Assembly (NCBI RefSeq): GCF_947172395.1
Contig: NC_069083.1
Location: 11,688,501 to 11,752,500 of the forward strand
Source of the DNA: Bicyclus anynana
Lineage: Eukaryota > Arthropoda > Insecta > Lepidoptera > Nymphalidae
Reading direction: 5' to 3'
DNA length: 64,000 bases
The notes beneath the pieces are model-generated. The model saw only the letters and a list, made by a program, of their open reading frames with translations. It did not search any database and was not told where the DNA came from. Both the position numbers and the translations under genes were made by a program. Shown here piece by piece: positions 42,974 through 54,499 of the stretch (its first letter is position 1; the number at the start of each line of letters is the position of its first letter).

Positions 42974-43699
42974 GTTCGAGATTAGTGCGGGCTTTAACAA
43001 CCTTGTTTCTATACACTACTTATTACTTATAAAATAAATGACATTATGCGAAGTGCGATTCTTCGTCACGCGATGTCTAACAGCGCAATAAAGTTAGCAG
43101 AAAGAAAACTTTGCACGGCGACAGCGGACGGCTCCTTTGCGTATTATTAACGTAGCCAGGGTACTAGAGCCGTGCTATAGTTAGTTTTCCACTTTCGCGA
43201 GAGCGAAAATATATGGGGATTTAATTTGGATTATTTCTTTTTCTGTTATATTACTTTCTGAAGTAATAGAAATATAAAACGAAATTACGGTTATTTCGCG
43301 AATTAAATTCCTATTTAGGTCCTTTCGCACATTAAATAAGAAGTAAAACAAGGTTAGCCGACACCGTAGCACTCGTTCGAGATTAGTGCGGGCTTTAACG
43401 CCCCTGTCTCTATACACTACTTAGTACTTTAAATAAATGACATTATGCAAAGTGCGATTCTTCGTCACGCGATGTCTAACAGCGCAATAAAGTTAGCAGA
43501 AAGAAAACTTTGCACGGCGACAGCGGACGGCTCTTTTGCGTATTATTAACGTAGCCAGGGTACTAGAGCCGTGCTTTATTTCGCTTTCCACTTTCGCGAG
43601 AGCGAAAATAGGTGGAGATTTAATTTGGATTACTTCTTTTCCTGTTATATTATTTTTCAAGGTAATTGAAATATAAAACGAAATGATGATTTTTTGCGA
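42974..43699. repeat. Tandem duplication, unit about 400 bp, with a highly conserved core
   Basis: Unit 1 from TTCGAGATTAGTGCGGGCTT (42975) and unit 2 from the same words at 43376. The offset is 399-401 bases. The core (GACATTATGC to GTACTAGAGCCGTGCT, about 155 bases) differs at only a few positions, while flanks such as 43220-43330 against 43620-43720 differ much more. No family match in the window, no coding frame. Confidence 0.8.
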
Positions 43700-44164
43700 A
43701 TTAAATATATTTAAGTCCTTTGAGGTTTTCTTTGTTTATATTTTCTTTTTTGTTTATTTGTGCTATTAAAAGGAATATTTTTTTTTCTTGCTTGCTGACA
43801 TTATTGTTGAATTTTTATATATTTCAATTCGCATTCGCAGTATCAAAATACGATGTAAACAATAATAATAGATGGTATTGCAACTTAAATTTATTATTCG
43901 AATGTTAATTTTAAGCTTACGTAAACAAAAACTGTTTACTTACGGTGCATTGCATGAACAAACTCCGAAATAGTTTTTAACTAGTCGGTGATATTCCAAA
44001 TATTAATTTACATTATTTAGCTCATTGTAAATACACGCGTTAGTTTTATTTAAATTATAACGGTAAATAGAGACGTTAGTTTTTTATTTAAATTTTCATG
44101 GTAAATACAAACGTTGGTTTTTTATAAAAAAATATAAATAAAAATTGTTTTAATATTTTTAATT
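43700..44164. other. AT-rich sequence, nothing recognised
   Basis: The words GGTAAATA.A.ACGTT.GTT recur three times at 44025-44130. A 62-codon frame at 43720 is hydrophobic but low-complexity. Confidence 0.4.
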
Positions 44165-44356
44165 GCCTTGTTGGTCGAGTGGTTAGCCTGTGTGGCAACG
44201 GATTAAAAGATCCTGGGTTCGAGGCCTGGTTTGCATTAAAAGATACCTAAGCTCCTTACTTCACAATTATAATTCATGGCCTTGAGTCGAAGTTGGTGAT
44301 GTTACAGCTTCGTGTCTTGGAGAGTACTTTACGCCGTCGGCCCCAATCATTATCAT
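44165..44356 (+). mobile_element. SINE-4, short copy
   Basis: CTTGTTGGTCGAGTGGTTAG and TGGGTTCGAGGCCTGG, then GTGTCTTGGAGAGTACTTTA and CGCCGTCGGCCCCAATC. Confidence 0.65.
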
Positions 44357-44358
44357 TA

Positions 44359-44466
44359 CTAGCGGATGCCCGCGACTTCGTCAGTTTTTCACATATCTCG
44401 TGGGAACTATGGATTTTTTCGGGATAAAAAGTAGACTATGTGTTAATTCAGAGTAAAATCTATTTA
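44359..44466 (-). mobile_element. HelA 3' part
   Basis: A|CTAGCGGATGCCCGCGACTT, a short deletion removing the second hairpin arm, then up to GAGTAAAATCTATTTAC. Confidence 0.6.
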
Positions 44467-44635
44467 CTTAGCGTAAGCTTACACATAATGAACATCTTGA
44501 ATAATTTCTAATACGAAAATGTTACTACTCCCTACAAGACTACTTCGCTGATACTTCAAAAATGGTTGTAATTTTGTTACCATTTAACTTAATGTCATTT
44601 AATTTGAAAAAAAAAATATTAACTAAATATTTGTA

Positions 44636-44835
44636 TCTATACTAATATTATAAAGCTGAAGAGTTTGTTTGTTTATTTGATTGAACTCGCTAATCTCAGA
44701 AACTACTGGTTCGATTTGATAAAATCTTTCAGTGTTAGATAGCCCATTTATCCAGGAAGGCTATAGGATATATATTATCCCCGTATTCCTACAGGAACGG
44801 GAACCACGCGGTTAACACCTCGCGGCATCAGCTAG
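44636..44835 (+). mobile_element. HelB, complete 200-bp copy
   Basis: A|TCTATACTAATATTATAAAG, GCTGAAGAGTTTGTTTG, AGTGTTAGATAGCCCATTTA, CCCCGTATTCCTACAGGAAC, ending GCGGCATCAGCTAG|T. Confidence 0.8.
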
Positions 44836-44836
44836 T

Positions 44837-45180
44837 ACCTAATAATGGTGAAACATAGTAACCTAATACGTAAGAACATCTTTATGTGACTAAAAGTAAT
44901 GTTTCTTGCAAATAAATGCTTCTGATTCTGATTCTAATGTTTTTAAGACATTTCTAAACGAAAGTAGCGTGTCGGCTCTATCTTATCTGGTCGTGTTGTA
45001 GAATCTGTTTGAGCTAAAGTCGTCACGTCCCACCGCTGATGAGCCGTGGACGTGATATCACTCACTTGTACGTGACCCTTCGCATTATTTCAAAATTTGC
45101 GCCTTAACTTTAATGTAAGAGTAGAAACACTCCTTTAACTCCTTATCTTACGCTTGTTTAAGACGCCGCGGTTAATTAAA
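44837..45180. other. AT-rich sequence, nothing recognised
   Basis: No repeat or gene seen. Confidence 0.4.
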
Positions 45181-45182
45181 AC

Positions 45183-45260
45183 GTAGGCATCCACTTACCC
45201 GCATCGTATTTATTGGACGCATCGCATCAAACGGATTTTACAGTAGATAAAATCCGTTCG
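45183..45260. repeat. Repeat L, second copy (opposite orientation)
   Basis: GTAGGCATCCACTTACCCGC, GGACGCATCGCATCAAACGG, TAGATAAAATCCGTTCG mirror the block at 20311-20412. Confidence 0.5.
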
Positions 45261-45261
45261 G

Positions 45262-45555
45262 CTGAAGCCTCCCACCAGCCAGACCTGGACCAAGTAAAAA
45301 AACCTCAATCGGTCTAGCCTAAGGCGATTTATTTAGAAATAACCAAAATTTTTGCTGGTGGGAGGATTCGGCCGTGGCTAGTTACCACCCTACCGCCAAA
45401 GACGCACCGCTAAGCGATTTAGCGTTCCGGCACGAAGGAGTGTGAGATTTGTCCTACTCCTAACAAGTTAGCCGGCTTCTATCTCAATTGCATCGTCACT
45501 TACAACAGATGAGATTGTAGTCACGGGCTAACTTGTAGAGAATTAAAAAAAAAAC
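45262..45555. mobile_element. Two SINE-1 pieces head to head
   Basis: Minus piece 45262-45318 (GGCTGAAGCCTCCCACCAGC) and plus piece 45350-45555 (GGTGGGAGGATTCGGCCGTG to tail AGAATTAAAAAAAAAAC). The heads are missing from both. Confidence 0.65.
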
Positions 45556-46124
45556 CCAAATGCGTCTAAGAATACGTCTAATAGTTTCTAGAGTTATCTC
45601 GTTTAACAAGTCTTCATTAGTTGTAGTATGTACGGATAGGTATAATTATGAAAAAGAGAAAAATGGGAAAAGTTTACGCTCGGTTCATAGAGCTTTGGAC
45701 TAAATTTTTTAATAAAGGCCGAAATGTTGGCTCTTTCCCCGCTCAAGTGGGAACAGGAAAAAACGCCTTTAATGATCCTCGGGGTAGTTATTAATAGGGC
45801 AAATTAATCTTTCCCTAAAAGAAATATTTCTTTTACTGGGGTATTGGGGCCCTGTTTTTAAGCCTCCAATTAATTTGAGGATCGATTCAGATTATAGTGT
45901 CAATCACTTCCCGGGCACACGAGTGATAATTACTTACGAGTCTCCGTAGAAAATTCTATACAATTATTATATCTATAGCGTTGCATCATCATCATTATTT
46001 GAATGGCCAGCAGGTCTAACAAGCTACGATTAACATAGTTATTTCGTAAAAGTAGACAAATATCAACCAATAGCGTTACAGCCGGATATATCGCTATCTC
46101 TTTCATTAAGTTGAGACGAATGAG
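45556..46124. other. Unassigned; small GC-rich island 45710-45870
   Basis: GGCTCTTTCCCCGCTCAAGT to TATTGGGGCCCTGTTTTT stands out from AT-rich flanks; no coding frame. Confidence 0.35.
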
Positions 46125-46312
46125 ATGGGCTCAGATCCCTTTGGAATTTTATTGCACTCAAATTCACCAACAAAATTGTTTGTCGTATTTTGAGGGAACA
46201 TCCAAAATTCTATGTTTTTACACTATATACAACTATGTGTAGTGTAGTAGTGGAACGTTAATGAACAGTTTATCCATTAAAAAAAGTGTCAACTAGCCTA
46301 TTGGTCTGAGGA
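46125..46312. mobile_element. TIR element H, decayed second copy
   Basis: ACAAAATTGTTTGTCGTATT, TTGAGGGAACATCCAAAATT and the end CTATTGGTCTGAGGACAACC correspond to 17800-17860 and 18060-18075. Confidence 0.45.
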
Positions 46313-46640
46313 CAACCCACCACCTCCCATGGCCTTTTCAACCTCTCGGTAATTTGGCCGAATCGAAAGAAGGCAACCCTGGTACTTGCTCTTGGCGTGT
46401 TCCCGGGATGCCTTCATGACTCCCTACAAGTTAATTTCTCTTTTCGCTCCTTGATACTCACTCTCCCTCTTCTGGGGCTGGACGACACACGACGTTGAGA
46501 TCCGCTTGCTCGCCGCGGTCCATGCATCACCTTCGACCGGTGGTCAACGGTCCAGAACGCTCCGCCTCGCGTGCCTATTGATCTGAGGAGATGGGACTGG
46601 AACTACTTGTCCGCCATTGGTCGACATTTATTATTTATTG
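46313..46640. other. GC-rich block of unknown origin
   Basis: CACCACCTCCCATGGCCTTT to GGACTGGAACTACTTGTCCG. Base composition unlike the flanks. No long frame on either strand and no sibling in the window. Confidence 0.4.
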
Positions 46641-47562
46641 GCTAGGCTTGTAAAAAGAGAATTTGGAGCTGAGACCAACCACACAGCCCAAATGCAAGTT
46701 GATGTTGAGGGTTATGTGTTTAACTCTGTAACGACTCTCTGAATGAGTGATAATGGAAATGTGCTTTACGAAGCGCAGGGGGTAAAGGAAAATATCTGGA
46801 ATAATATAAAAGCTTAATATTTAAAACAATAAAAAGAAAGAAAGAAAAGAAAAGAAAGATAGAAAATGCGTTCATTTGAACATAACGCCACTCATCACAA
46901 CATCTCTAATACATCCAGGACAAAATCCAATGTGTGGCATAGTCCAGAAAATGGCCAGCATAATGCTACATGACCTTTTAAAAGGGGGTATGTAAATACA
47001 TAGTAATACGGTTTAATTATTGTAGTAGAGAGCAAAACAAACATTTCACGCAGCAGTTTTCTATTTTCAAATCAAATATTATGTGCAATGTACATTATAC
47101 ATATCTTTAAATTCTATATTAAGGCCTGTATTAAGGCCATGATTAAAAATATCCAAGGCCTTTCCCATAGTTACAGGCTCGATCATATTACAAAGAAAAC
47201 ATAATAGTACGTTTCCGATAAGTTAAAAAGGCCTGGAATGAAAACTGGGAAATTGACCTTTTTCCTAAGATGGGACCGATGTTCTCTTTAATATAAATAA
47301 GAAGCTACAAAAAGTTGGGTTTCAATAAATGAAATATCGCAGGGAATTTTATATTGCTTTGGGAAAATTAACAAATAGCTTCTACAGGTGAAATTTGAAG
47401 TTAAAGATAGGCAAATATATTCCTGGATCAAAAGAATTTTTAGGATATTTCCAAATAGTCACCACAATGTACGAAGTAATTTAGTTATGCTTTCGAAGGC
47501 CAAATTTCTTATTGGTACAGAAAATAAATAAACTTTTAATAATACGAGTATTATTGGTAACT
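46641..47562. other. AT-rich sequence, nothing recognised
   Basis: GAAA-rich run at 46826-46862. Confidence 0.45.
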
Positions 47563-48176
47563 AGCGGACGCCTACGACCCTGTTTGCGTGAAATTTCGTT
47601 TTTTCACAAAGGAGGTTGGCGTAAGGGGGAGTCACACTCAGAAGTATCGTACACTCATACATTTGTATTGATTAAAAATATTATTTTATAAGATGCTTGT
47701 AAAAAAATATTGAGATTTTACAAAACGGGAATCAAGATGACTTGAATACTTAGCATAGTAAAATTGTTCTATTTGTTGCCTGAGACCGAAACGCCTTGTC
47801 GTATTTATAAAGCATTCACGCAGTTGTATGTCAGCGGCGGTGTTTTTTAGTATAAAATTCACATTTATTCGTATGCATAGATAGGGTCCTGCCTTCTAAT
47901 TTTATGGTATATCTTTTTTCTCCCTGCATTTCAAGATTGGTTACCATTTGTTTTTTTTTTAGTTTAATCACGATTGACAACTATTAATGGGTTTCCATTA
48001 TGTACGCTACTTCTATCTTCTAGTCCCAAAATACATGCAACCTCGCCATTCTCCTTTGGTAATCCAAGGTAAAATCTATGTTCATTTCAAATTCAGCCAA
48101 ATCGATTTAGTAGTTGCGCCGTAAAGGAGTAACAAACATATTTAGATACAAACTTACGCCTTTATAATATTAGTGA
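47563..48176 (-). mobile_element. HelA copy split by about 440 bp of other sequence
   Basis: 3' part A|CTAGCGGACGCCTACG (47563-47612) and 5' part AGGTAAAATCTATGTTCATT to ATATTAGTGA|T (48058-48176) are in order. The intervening segment is AT-rich and unassigned, so these may be one interrupted copy or two. Confidence 0.45.
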
Positions 48177-48370
48177 TTAGATAAAGCTCCTATATCTTTA
48201 TTAATCGAAAAGCCTGTATTAGCCGGACCTTCGGCAATTTACAAAAGCTGAAAGTTTGTCTGCCCATACTCCTACCCTAGTTAAATACAATAAGCGACGC
48301 ATATTCATCAAATATTTGCCGGGTTCGGCAACAGTGACTAAAATGTCTGATTATTCAAACGAGGGCTTCA

Positions 48371-48574
48371 TCTATTACATTAATATTATATAGAGGTACA
48401 GTTGGTGTTATTGTAGAGGTAATCTCTGGATCTACTGGGAAGATTTTGAAAATACTTAAATAACTAGAAAGCGACTTTATTTGTGAGTGTAACAGGCACA
48501 TATTTTATTATCTGTATACCCGCATTCTCACGGGAACTGGTACTGCGCGGGTGAAATCGCAGGGCGTCGGCTAA
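48371..48574 (+). mobile_element. HelD, complete 204-bp copy
   Basis: A|TCTATTACATTAATATTATA, GGTAATCTCTGGATCTACTG, TCACGGGAACTGGTACTGCG, ending GGGCGTCGGCTAA|T, i.e. CTAA(T), also a permitted Helitron end. Confidence 0.75.
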
Positions 48575-48599
48575 TGTAGCTTAGATAGGTAGGTAAAGC

Positions 48600-48815
48600 T
48601 TGGCAACCTCGTTCGTAACACTCCCGATGGTCCGCGTAGGCCGGGGGGCGTGTAGCGATGGAAGAAAAACCCACGACTAATGCACCTCTCTTCCCCACAC
48701 GCACGTTTTAACACCCGCGCAGTCTTTCTCCCCGTTGTCCGCATAGCATGGGAGAATCATCGACGAACTTACCAGACTACACGAGTGGGTACCTAAAATT
48801 GGGGTAGGTACCATC
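48600..48815. repeat. GC-rich block, probable interspersed repeat
   Basis: GGTCCGCGTAGGCCGGGGGG, CCCACGACTAATGCACCTCT, CCCCGTTGTCCGCATAGCAT, then GGGTACCTAAAATTGGGGTA with inverted GGTACC words. No second copy here. Confidence 0.3.
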
Positions 48816-49417
48816 AAGATTAATCAAATAGCGAAGATCTGGTCGTAATACTGATTTTATGATCAAATCGTCGCTATTTAATTAAACTCTAACTTTATGC
48901 TTTAAAACAAGACATTACAGCATTTGTCATGTTTTTACGAAAATTAAATGTAATTGTTTAATGTTGATAGATGTTGTTTTAAATTGAATATTACATTATT
49001 TTGATGAATGCCCAATCTTCGATGCCTAAATAATTTTGCGGCAACAAAACCTATCGTCAAAATGTCATTGATATATAAAAAAGATACGGAGTTAGCCATA
49101 AATTGGAGGACCGTCATAAATATGAGCATAGCCAATATATTGTATCTCTACTTTTACGTTTTATGCCTACAATATTAGACTTTTTGTAACATGCTGACAG
49201 CTCGTGTAACATCGATGTTAACGTTTACAACGGAAATAATAAATTTTCAGAAAGAAAACAACATTTTGTTTATTATACCTAAACTACACAATCCGCCTTT
49301 AATTAATAATTGTTGTTGTTCACATAGAGATATCAGATCACAGATCTGCACTGTTACATAGTTGATATAGTATCAAATACTTAGTAGATGCATAAATGTA
49401 ATGTACCTTATTGTAAC
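48816..49417. other. AT-rich sequence, nothing recognised
   Basis: No repeat or gene seen. Confidence 0.45.
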
Positions 49418-49800
49418 TATGGGCCTCATAAGAAGGTTCAGAGTCACACAGCGGGCGATGGAACGAGCTATGTTAGGAGGATATCTGCGTGATCGAATCA
49501 GAAATGAGGAGATCCGCAGAAGAACCAAAGTCACCGACATAGCTTAACGAGTTGCGAAGCTGAAGTGGCACATAGTTCGAAGAGCCGATGGACGTTGGGG
49601 TCCCAAAGTACTGGAATGGCGACCCCGCACTAGTAAGCGCAGTGTTGGCCGACCCCCCACCAGGTGGACTGACGACATCAAGCGAGTCGCAGGGATTCGC
49701 TGGATGCAGGTGGCTCAGTATCGTGATGTTTGGAAGTCCCTACAAAAGGCCTATGTCCTGCAGTGGACGTCCATCGGCTGATATGATGATGATGATGATG
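49418..49800 (+). mobile_element. RTE-a 3' end, best preserved tail
   Basis: CTATGGGCCTCATAAGAAGG, the intact CGCAGAAGAACCAAAGTCAC (compare the frameshifted 35865 copy), CCAGGTGGACTGACGACATC, stop, then ATGATGATGATGATGATG. A 26-base loss occurs after GAAGTGGCA. Confidence 0.85.
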
Positions 49801-50075
49801 AATGTACTTTATTTTATATAGTAAGCTGTTTAGTTCCTCATTCATTGTACATACTGCAAAGATGTGAAATACCCTGCCAGCTTTGATTTCCGTTACTTCA
49901 AAGTCCAGAGTAAATGGACATCTTCTATAGATAATTCGCATTTCGACATCGATTATCGTCAGGGTTGATTGTGGTCAAGCTCACTCGTGATGATCAGCAT
50001 CATGAAATATTTTATGCCCATAAGTTGAAAAAAGGGGTTAAAAAAACACGGATTTTGTCTAGAACTATAACTGTA

Positions 50076-50418
50076 CTAGCGGACGCCTGTGACTTCGTCC
50101 GCGTAGAATTTAGTGTTTCACAAACCATGAACCATGGATTTTTCCGGGATAAATTTTTTCAGCTAAATTTCAGCTAATTTGGTTCAGTAGTCGAGGCATG
50201 AAAGAGTAACAAACATTCATATCATCAAAATTATCAGTTTTCGCAAATCTCGGGATACCATAATTTTTTTTGGGATAAAAAGCAGCCGATGTGTTAATCC
50301 AGAGTAAAATCTATTTCCATTCCAAATTTCAGCCAAATCGCTTCTGTATTAGCGGCGTTAAAGAGTAACAAACATCCAAACATCCTTACAAAATTTCGCG
50401 TTTATAATATTAGTAGGA
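50076..50418 (-). mobile_element. HelA long form, complete 343-bp copy
   Basis: A|CTAGCGGACGCCTGTGACTT at one end and ATATTAGTAGGA|T at the other, with the two internal modules joined at CATTCATATCATCAAAA. Confidence 0.8.
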
Positions 50419-50571
50419 TCCCCATTTGCAATGGAAACGAAGCTGCACGTATTCGCAAATAAAATATTTATTTGTACAGTTATAAGTTTAGTTGAAATAC
50501 ATTTCTATTTACAAACATAACCACTTTAATTTTTATAATAAATATTTGTATAATACATAATGACATGACAC

Positions 50572-50862
50572 GCAGCGGGCGATGGAACGAGCTATGCTAG
50601 GAGTATCTCTGAGTGATCGAATCAGAAATGAGAAGATCCGCAAAAGAACTAAAGTCACCGACATAGCTCAACGTGTCGCAAAGCTAAAGTGGCAATGGGC
50701 GGGGCACACAGTTCGAAGAGCCGAAGGCCGTTGGGGTCCATCAAACGAGTCGCAGATATTCGCTGGATGCAGATGGCTCAGTACCGTGATGTTTGGAAGT
50801 CCCTACAAAAGGTGTCCTGCAGTGGACGTCCATCGGCTGACATGATGATAATGATGATGATA
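50572..50862 (+). mobile_element. RTE-a 3' end with internal deletion
   Basis: GCAGCGGGCGATGGAACGAG to GTTGGGGTCC, then a jump of about 90 bases to ATCAAACGAGTCGCAGATAT, ending GACATGATGATAATGATGAT. Confidence 0.8.
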
Positions 50863-51361
50863 AAATAAAAATCATTATTAAACAGATGGTTTATGGTGTG
50901 GTTAAATCAATGTTTGTCATTATAATATTAGTCCAACATTACGCTCACAACAATAGTAAAATCAATCACAGTATCGCCAATACAACAGACAGTGTTCCGT
51001 ATCGGAAAAAGCGGAACACAAGCTGTGCAACAACCGCATTAATAATTTATCAGGCATGACGTCTGTTTGCTAATAAAGCGCAAATTTGCGATGGAAATAT
51101 TAATAAAAGCAGCTTGCACCGGAACTCGACTCGAAACGCCGGCCACCCAATGACAAATGACCAGTTGCAACTTTCATTTAGTTTCCATTTAAATTAAACA
51201 AGCAAATCAGTAAACATTCATGCAATTTCTATTTCTTGTGCTACCATTTAAATCTGTGTACGCTTCAAAGTGCCTGTGATCTATGTTCACAAAATGGAAA
51301 ATGCGCGAAAGAACTCATCTTGATACGTCCATTATTATTAAATTGATACTGTTTATCGAAA
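50863..51361. other. AT-rich sequence, nothing recognised
   Basis: No repeat or gene seen. Confidence 0.4.
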
Positions 51362-51550
51362 ATAACTTCTTTTTTGACGTAACAACGTTTTATAATTCGA
51401 TGGAGCTGGCTGCATAATCCAAAGAGATGACGTCACGCGTCGTTCCCTCGCTCTAGGGAAAAATGCAACCATTCCATCAGTTGATGACGTTGTCACGTTC
51501 AACTATTGTCAGTAAACGAACTTAACAGACAACCGATGTTTTGAACCACT
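51362..51550 (+). repeat. Repeat F, copy 2
   Basis: TTTTTTGACGTAACAACG, TTATAATTCGATGGAGCTGG, GACGTCACGCGTCGTTCCCT, GATGACGTTGTCACGTTCAA, then ACAGACAACCGATG. Confidence 0.55.
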
Positions 51551-52348
51551 TCTTTGGTGTTTATATTTATTTTATAAACGACAGATTCAAGATCGGTTCC
51601 CATTAGCTTGGCTCAATAAACTAAAAAAATTCCGCTGGTTAGTTGATACCTTGTCATTTAAATTCAATTAAATTTTACACTGAAGCAATTTGACATAATT
51701 ATGAAAAATATCTCAATTCTATAATATCTTATTATCATCATAATCGCTCACATTGTAAAGCGATGTCTACCCACTGTTTCAGTGGGCGAGAGACTTTGAG
51801 TCAAAGTAAGTAACATCATATACTCAGAGGCACAATTATCCGCCCACTTTAATATACTCGCATCATATCAAAGTGACGCATACTTATATAATTGGAAATG
51901 GAAAAATTTAATCCAAAAAATTCCAATCACTTTATATTGAGACTTTTTATTTAATTTTACAAAACCTCCGTACGACAAAAAGGCACTGGCAAAAGATGAT
52001 TCAGCATTTGTTGGGCTGCCCATCTCTAATTGAATACTACTTTATTTCCATCATCATAAAATCCCTACCGAATCGGATTGTTGGCCTAAATAAATGTAAC
52101 CTTCGACTCTCCTTCGGATTAGGTCATCTAATATTATGAGGATTACACTCATATCATATGACCTTTATTCAATCTGCAAATGTGGAGTATAATAAGTCAA
52201 TCTTTCTGCGGAATTGGGTTGTCTTACAAATCAATTTCTTACTTTTTTGAGTTATTAAATATTACAGTATTTAAATATTTAAATTGTGGATATAATTCTT
52301 ACTTAATAGGCCATATTAATTATTTTCATTTTTCATTTTGTTACTAAC
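51551..52348. other. AT-rich sequence, nothing recognised
   Basis: No repeat or gene seen. Confidence 0.45.
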
Positions 52349-52537
52349 TGTTGCCCGCGATTACGTTCGTGTGAAATTCATATTTTCACGAACCTCGCGA
52401 GAAGCATGGCTTTTTTCCAGAAATCTATATAATTAGCAAAAGATTAAGGAAGGAAGTCTAAAACGATATAGTTCAGTATATGTTGTAGGAGTAAAAAACA
52501 TATATATTTATACTATCGCCTTTATAATGTTAGCCAA
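52349..52537 (-). mobile_element. HelA, heavily decayed
   Basis: GCCCGCGATTACGTTCGTGT, AGAAGCATGGCTTTTTTCC, CGCCTTTATAATGTTAGC. Confidence 0.5.
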
Positions 52538-53240
52538 TGATCTGTGACCGCCATCTTGGCGCAAGTAATGACTACTCCTGTGATAAGCTATGTAGTTCGG
52601 ACACGAAGTCTGTGGTCAAATCAAAATTAAGAAAAATAGGTTTTCTTGAAAGAAAAATCTCAATAAGAGACTGAAAAAAACGCTGATGTCTATTTTTTTT
52701 TTAGCTGATTATCTTAAAATTAAGAATCAGTTTGATTAAGTTACCAATCAAAAAACCTCATCATAATCGATCCATTTGTTTAGAAGCAACGATGCGACCG
52801 ACAGACAAGTATAAAATTTGTCGTTTTATTTGAATGGATTTGAATTGGCATTTGACCTCTCTTTTGTATTTTTAAATCTTGTATCATTTGCAGACGCCTT
52901 GATATACAATACAATTTCAAGCCCAATATACTCGTATCATAGATAAGTTAAACTATTTAAATTTTAAATTTCACGAGTGGGGAGGTTTTTGCTTTATAAT
53001 ACCGCCATACTGATTTATCACTCGCGTGATGGCCGACATCGCAAGGCGCTGTAACCGGGAGATATATGGCCTCTTTGAAGCGCAGAAAGATGGGTAATTT
53101 CATTGAATTTATGAACGTATCACCGCTGAAATTGCGATGTTGAAAATTTGGACCCAAAATTGTGATAAACATTGTGTCCGATGTTGTGAAGTGAAAGAAA
53201 ATTATTACAATCTTAAATCACTCGGGGCATAATGAAACAT
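52538..53240. other. AT-rich sequence, nothing recognised
   Basis: No repeat or gene seen. Confidence 0.4.
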
Positions 53241-53516
53241 GAGCCGTGATAGCCCAGTGGATATAACCTCTGCCTCCTCCAACTTTTCAGTTGTGTGTAT
53301 TTTAAGAAATTAAATATCACGTGTCTTAATCGGTGAAGGAAAACATCGTGAGGAAACCTGCATGCTAGAGAATTTTCTTAATTATCTGCGTGTGTGAATT
53401 CTGCCAATCCGTATTGGGCTAGCGTGGTGGACTATTGGCCTTACCCCTCTCATTCAGAAAGGAGACTCAAGCTCAGCAGTCAGCCGAATATGGGTTGATG
53501 ACGACGATAATGATAA
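53241..53516 (+). mobile_element. SINE-3 with box B deleted
   Basis: GCCGTGATAGCCCAGTGGAT runs to CTGCCTCC and jumps to the second CCTCC (CCTCCAACTTTTCAG). About 50 bases including box B are gone. Tail GGGTTGATGACGACGATAAT. Confidence 0.8.
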
Positions 53517-53689
53517 AAAGGGGGTAGGTAAGTTAACACCAACTCTAAGCTAAAAAAATCTAGTTTATTAAAATTGGTCTCTTTCGTAGAGCTAATAATT
53601 TAAGCCTTGGTAACTCAACGTTCAAGGGTTTAACTGAAAAACTTTCCCTACTTTAAAAGGGCATTAAGCTCTTTCATATTTATTTATAA

Positions 53690-53876
53690 GTCACCAGCGC
53701 TCGCGGTGGCTCTCGTTCCCGTAGGAGTACGGCGATAATATATAGCCTATAGCCTTCCTCGATAAATGGGCTATCTAACACTGAAAGAATTTTTCAAATC
53801 GGACTAGTAGTTCCTGAGATTAGCTCGTTCAATCAAACAAAAAATCAAACTCTTCAGCTTTATATATTAGTATAGA
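53690..53876 (-). mobile_element. HelB, lacking the CTAG tip
   Basis: GGCTCTCGTTCCCGTAGGAG, GGGCTATCTAACACTGAAAG, ATCAAACTCTTCAGC and TATTAGTATAGA|T. Confidence 0.7.
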
Positions 53877-53904
53877 TATAGATTTTCATGAATGTTTGAA
53901 TGAA

Positions 53905-53977
53905 TGAGGCTATATATTATCCCCGTACTCCTACTGTAACGAGAACCACGTGGGTGAAACCGCACGGCATCAGCTAG
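53905..53977 (+). mobile_element. HelB 3' third, facing the previous copy
   Basis: GAGGCTATATATTATCCCCG, GAGAACCACGTGGGTGAAAC, CGGCATCAGCTAG|T. Confidence 0.65.
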
Positions 53978-54368
53978 TTTAATATAAAAGTAAAAATAAA
54001 TGATTGAAATAACAAAAATGGCTTCTAAGCACAGAAGGCATTTAAAAAACTAAAACGCAAAATAAGTAGGTAAACCATCACTAAAATGCTTTTCCTTTAA
54101 ATTAAAATTTTTAGACTACACAAAGGAATTAAATCTCGTAACAAAAGTGCGAAACTGTGTCAAGACCTAACGTTACAAAGAGTTCAAACTCCTGTTTTAT
54201 AAAATTAAAACTCGTTTAACTTGTGCTAATCGGTTAGAAAATTCATACAGCGCAAATAGTATTTACGTGAATATTCGATCAATGAAAATAGCGAACCTTT
54301 CACAATAGTTTATGAAACATTTGCATGCATTAATTGTAGTTTTTAAAATCGCTTTTAACGAGAACACA
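53978..54368. other. AT-rich sequence, nothing recognised
   Basis: No repeat or gene seen. Confidence 0.4.
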
Positions 54369-54499
54369 TTTTTTTATTACAAGTTAGCCCTGGATTATAA
54401 TCTCACCTGACGGTAAGTGATGATGCAGTCTAAGATGGAAGCGGGCTAATTTGTTAGGAGGAGGATGAAATCACACCCCTTTCGGTTTCTACGCGATAT
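54369..54499 (-). mobile_element. SINE-1 3' end
   Basis: TTATTACAAGTTAGCCCTGG, AGTCTAAGATGGAAGCGGGC, CACCCCTTTCGGTTTCTACG, then truncated. Confidence 0.7.

Noticed and set aside
49785..49802. Histidine run in a minus-strand frame
   Set aside because: It is the ATG repeat tail of the RTE-a copy read in reverse.
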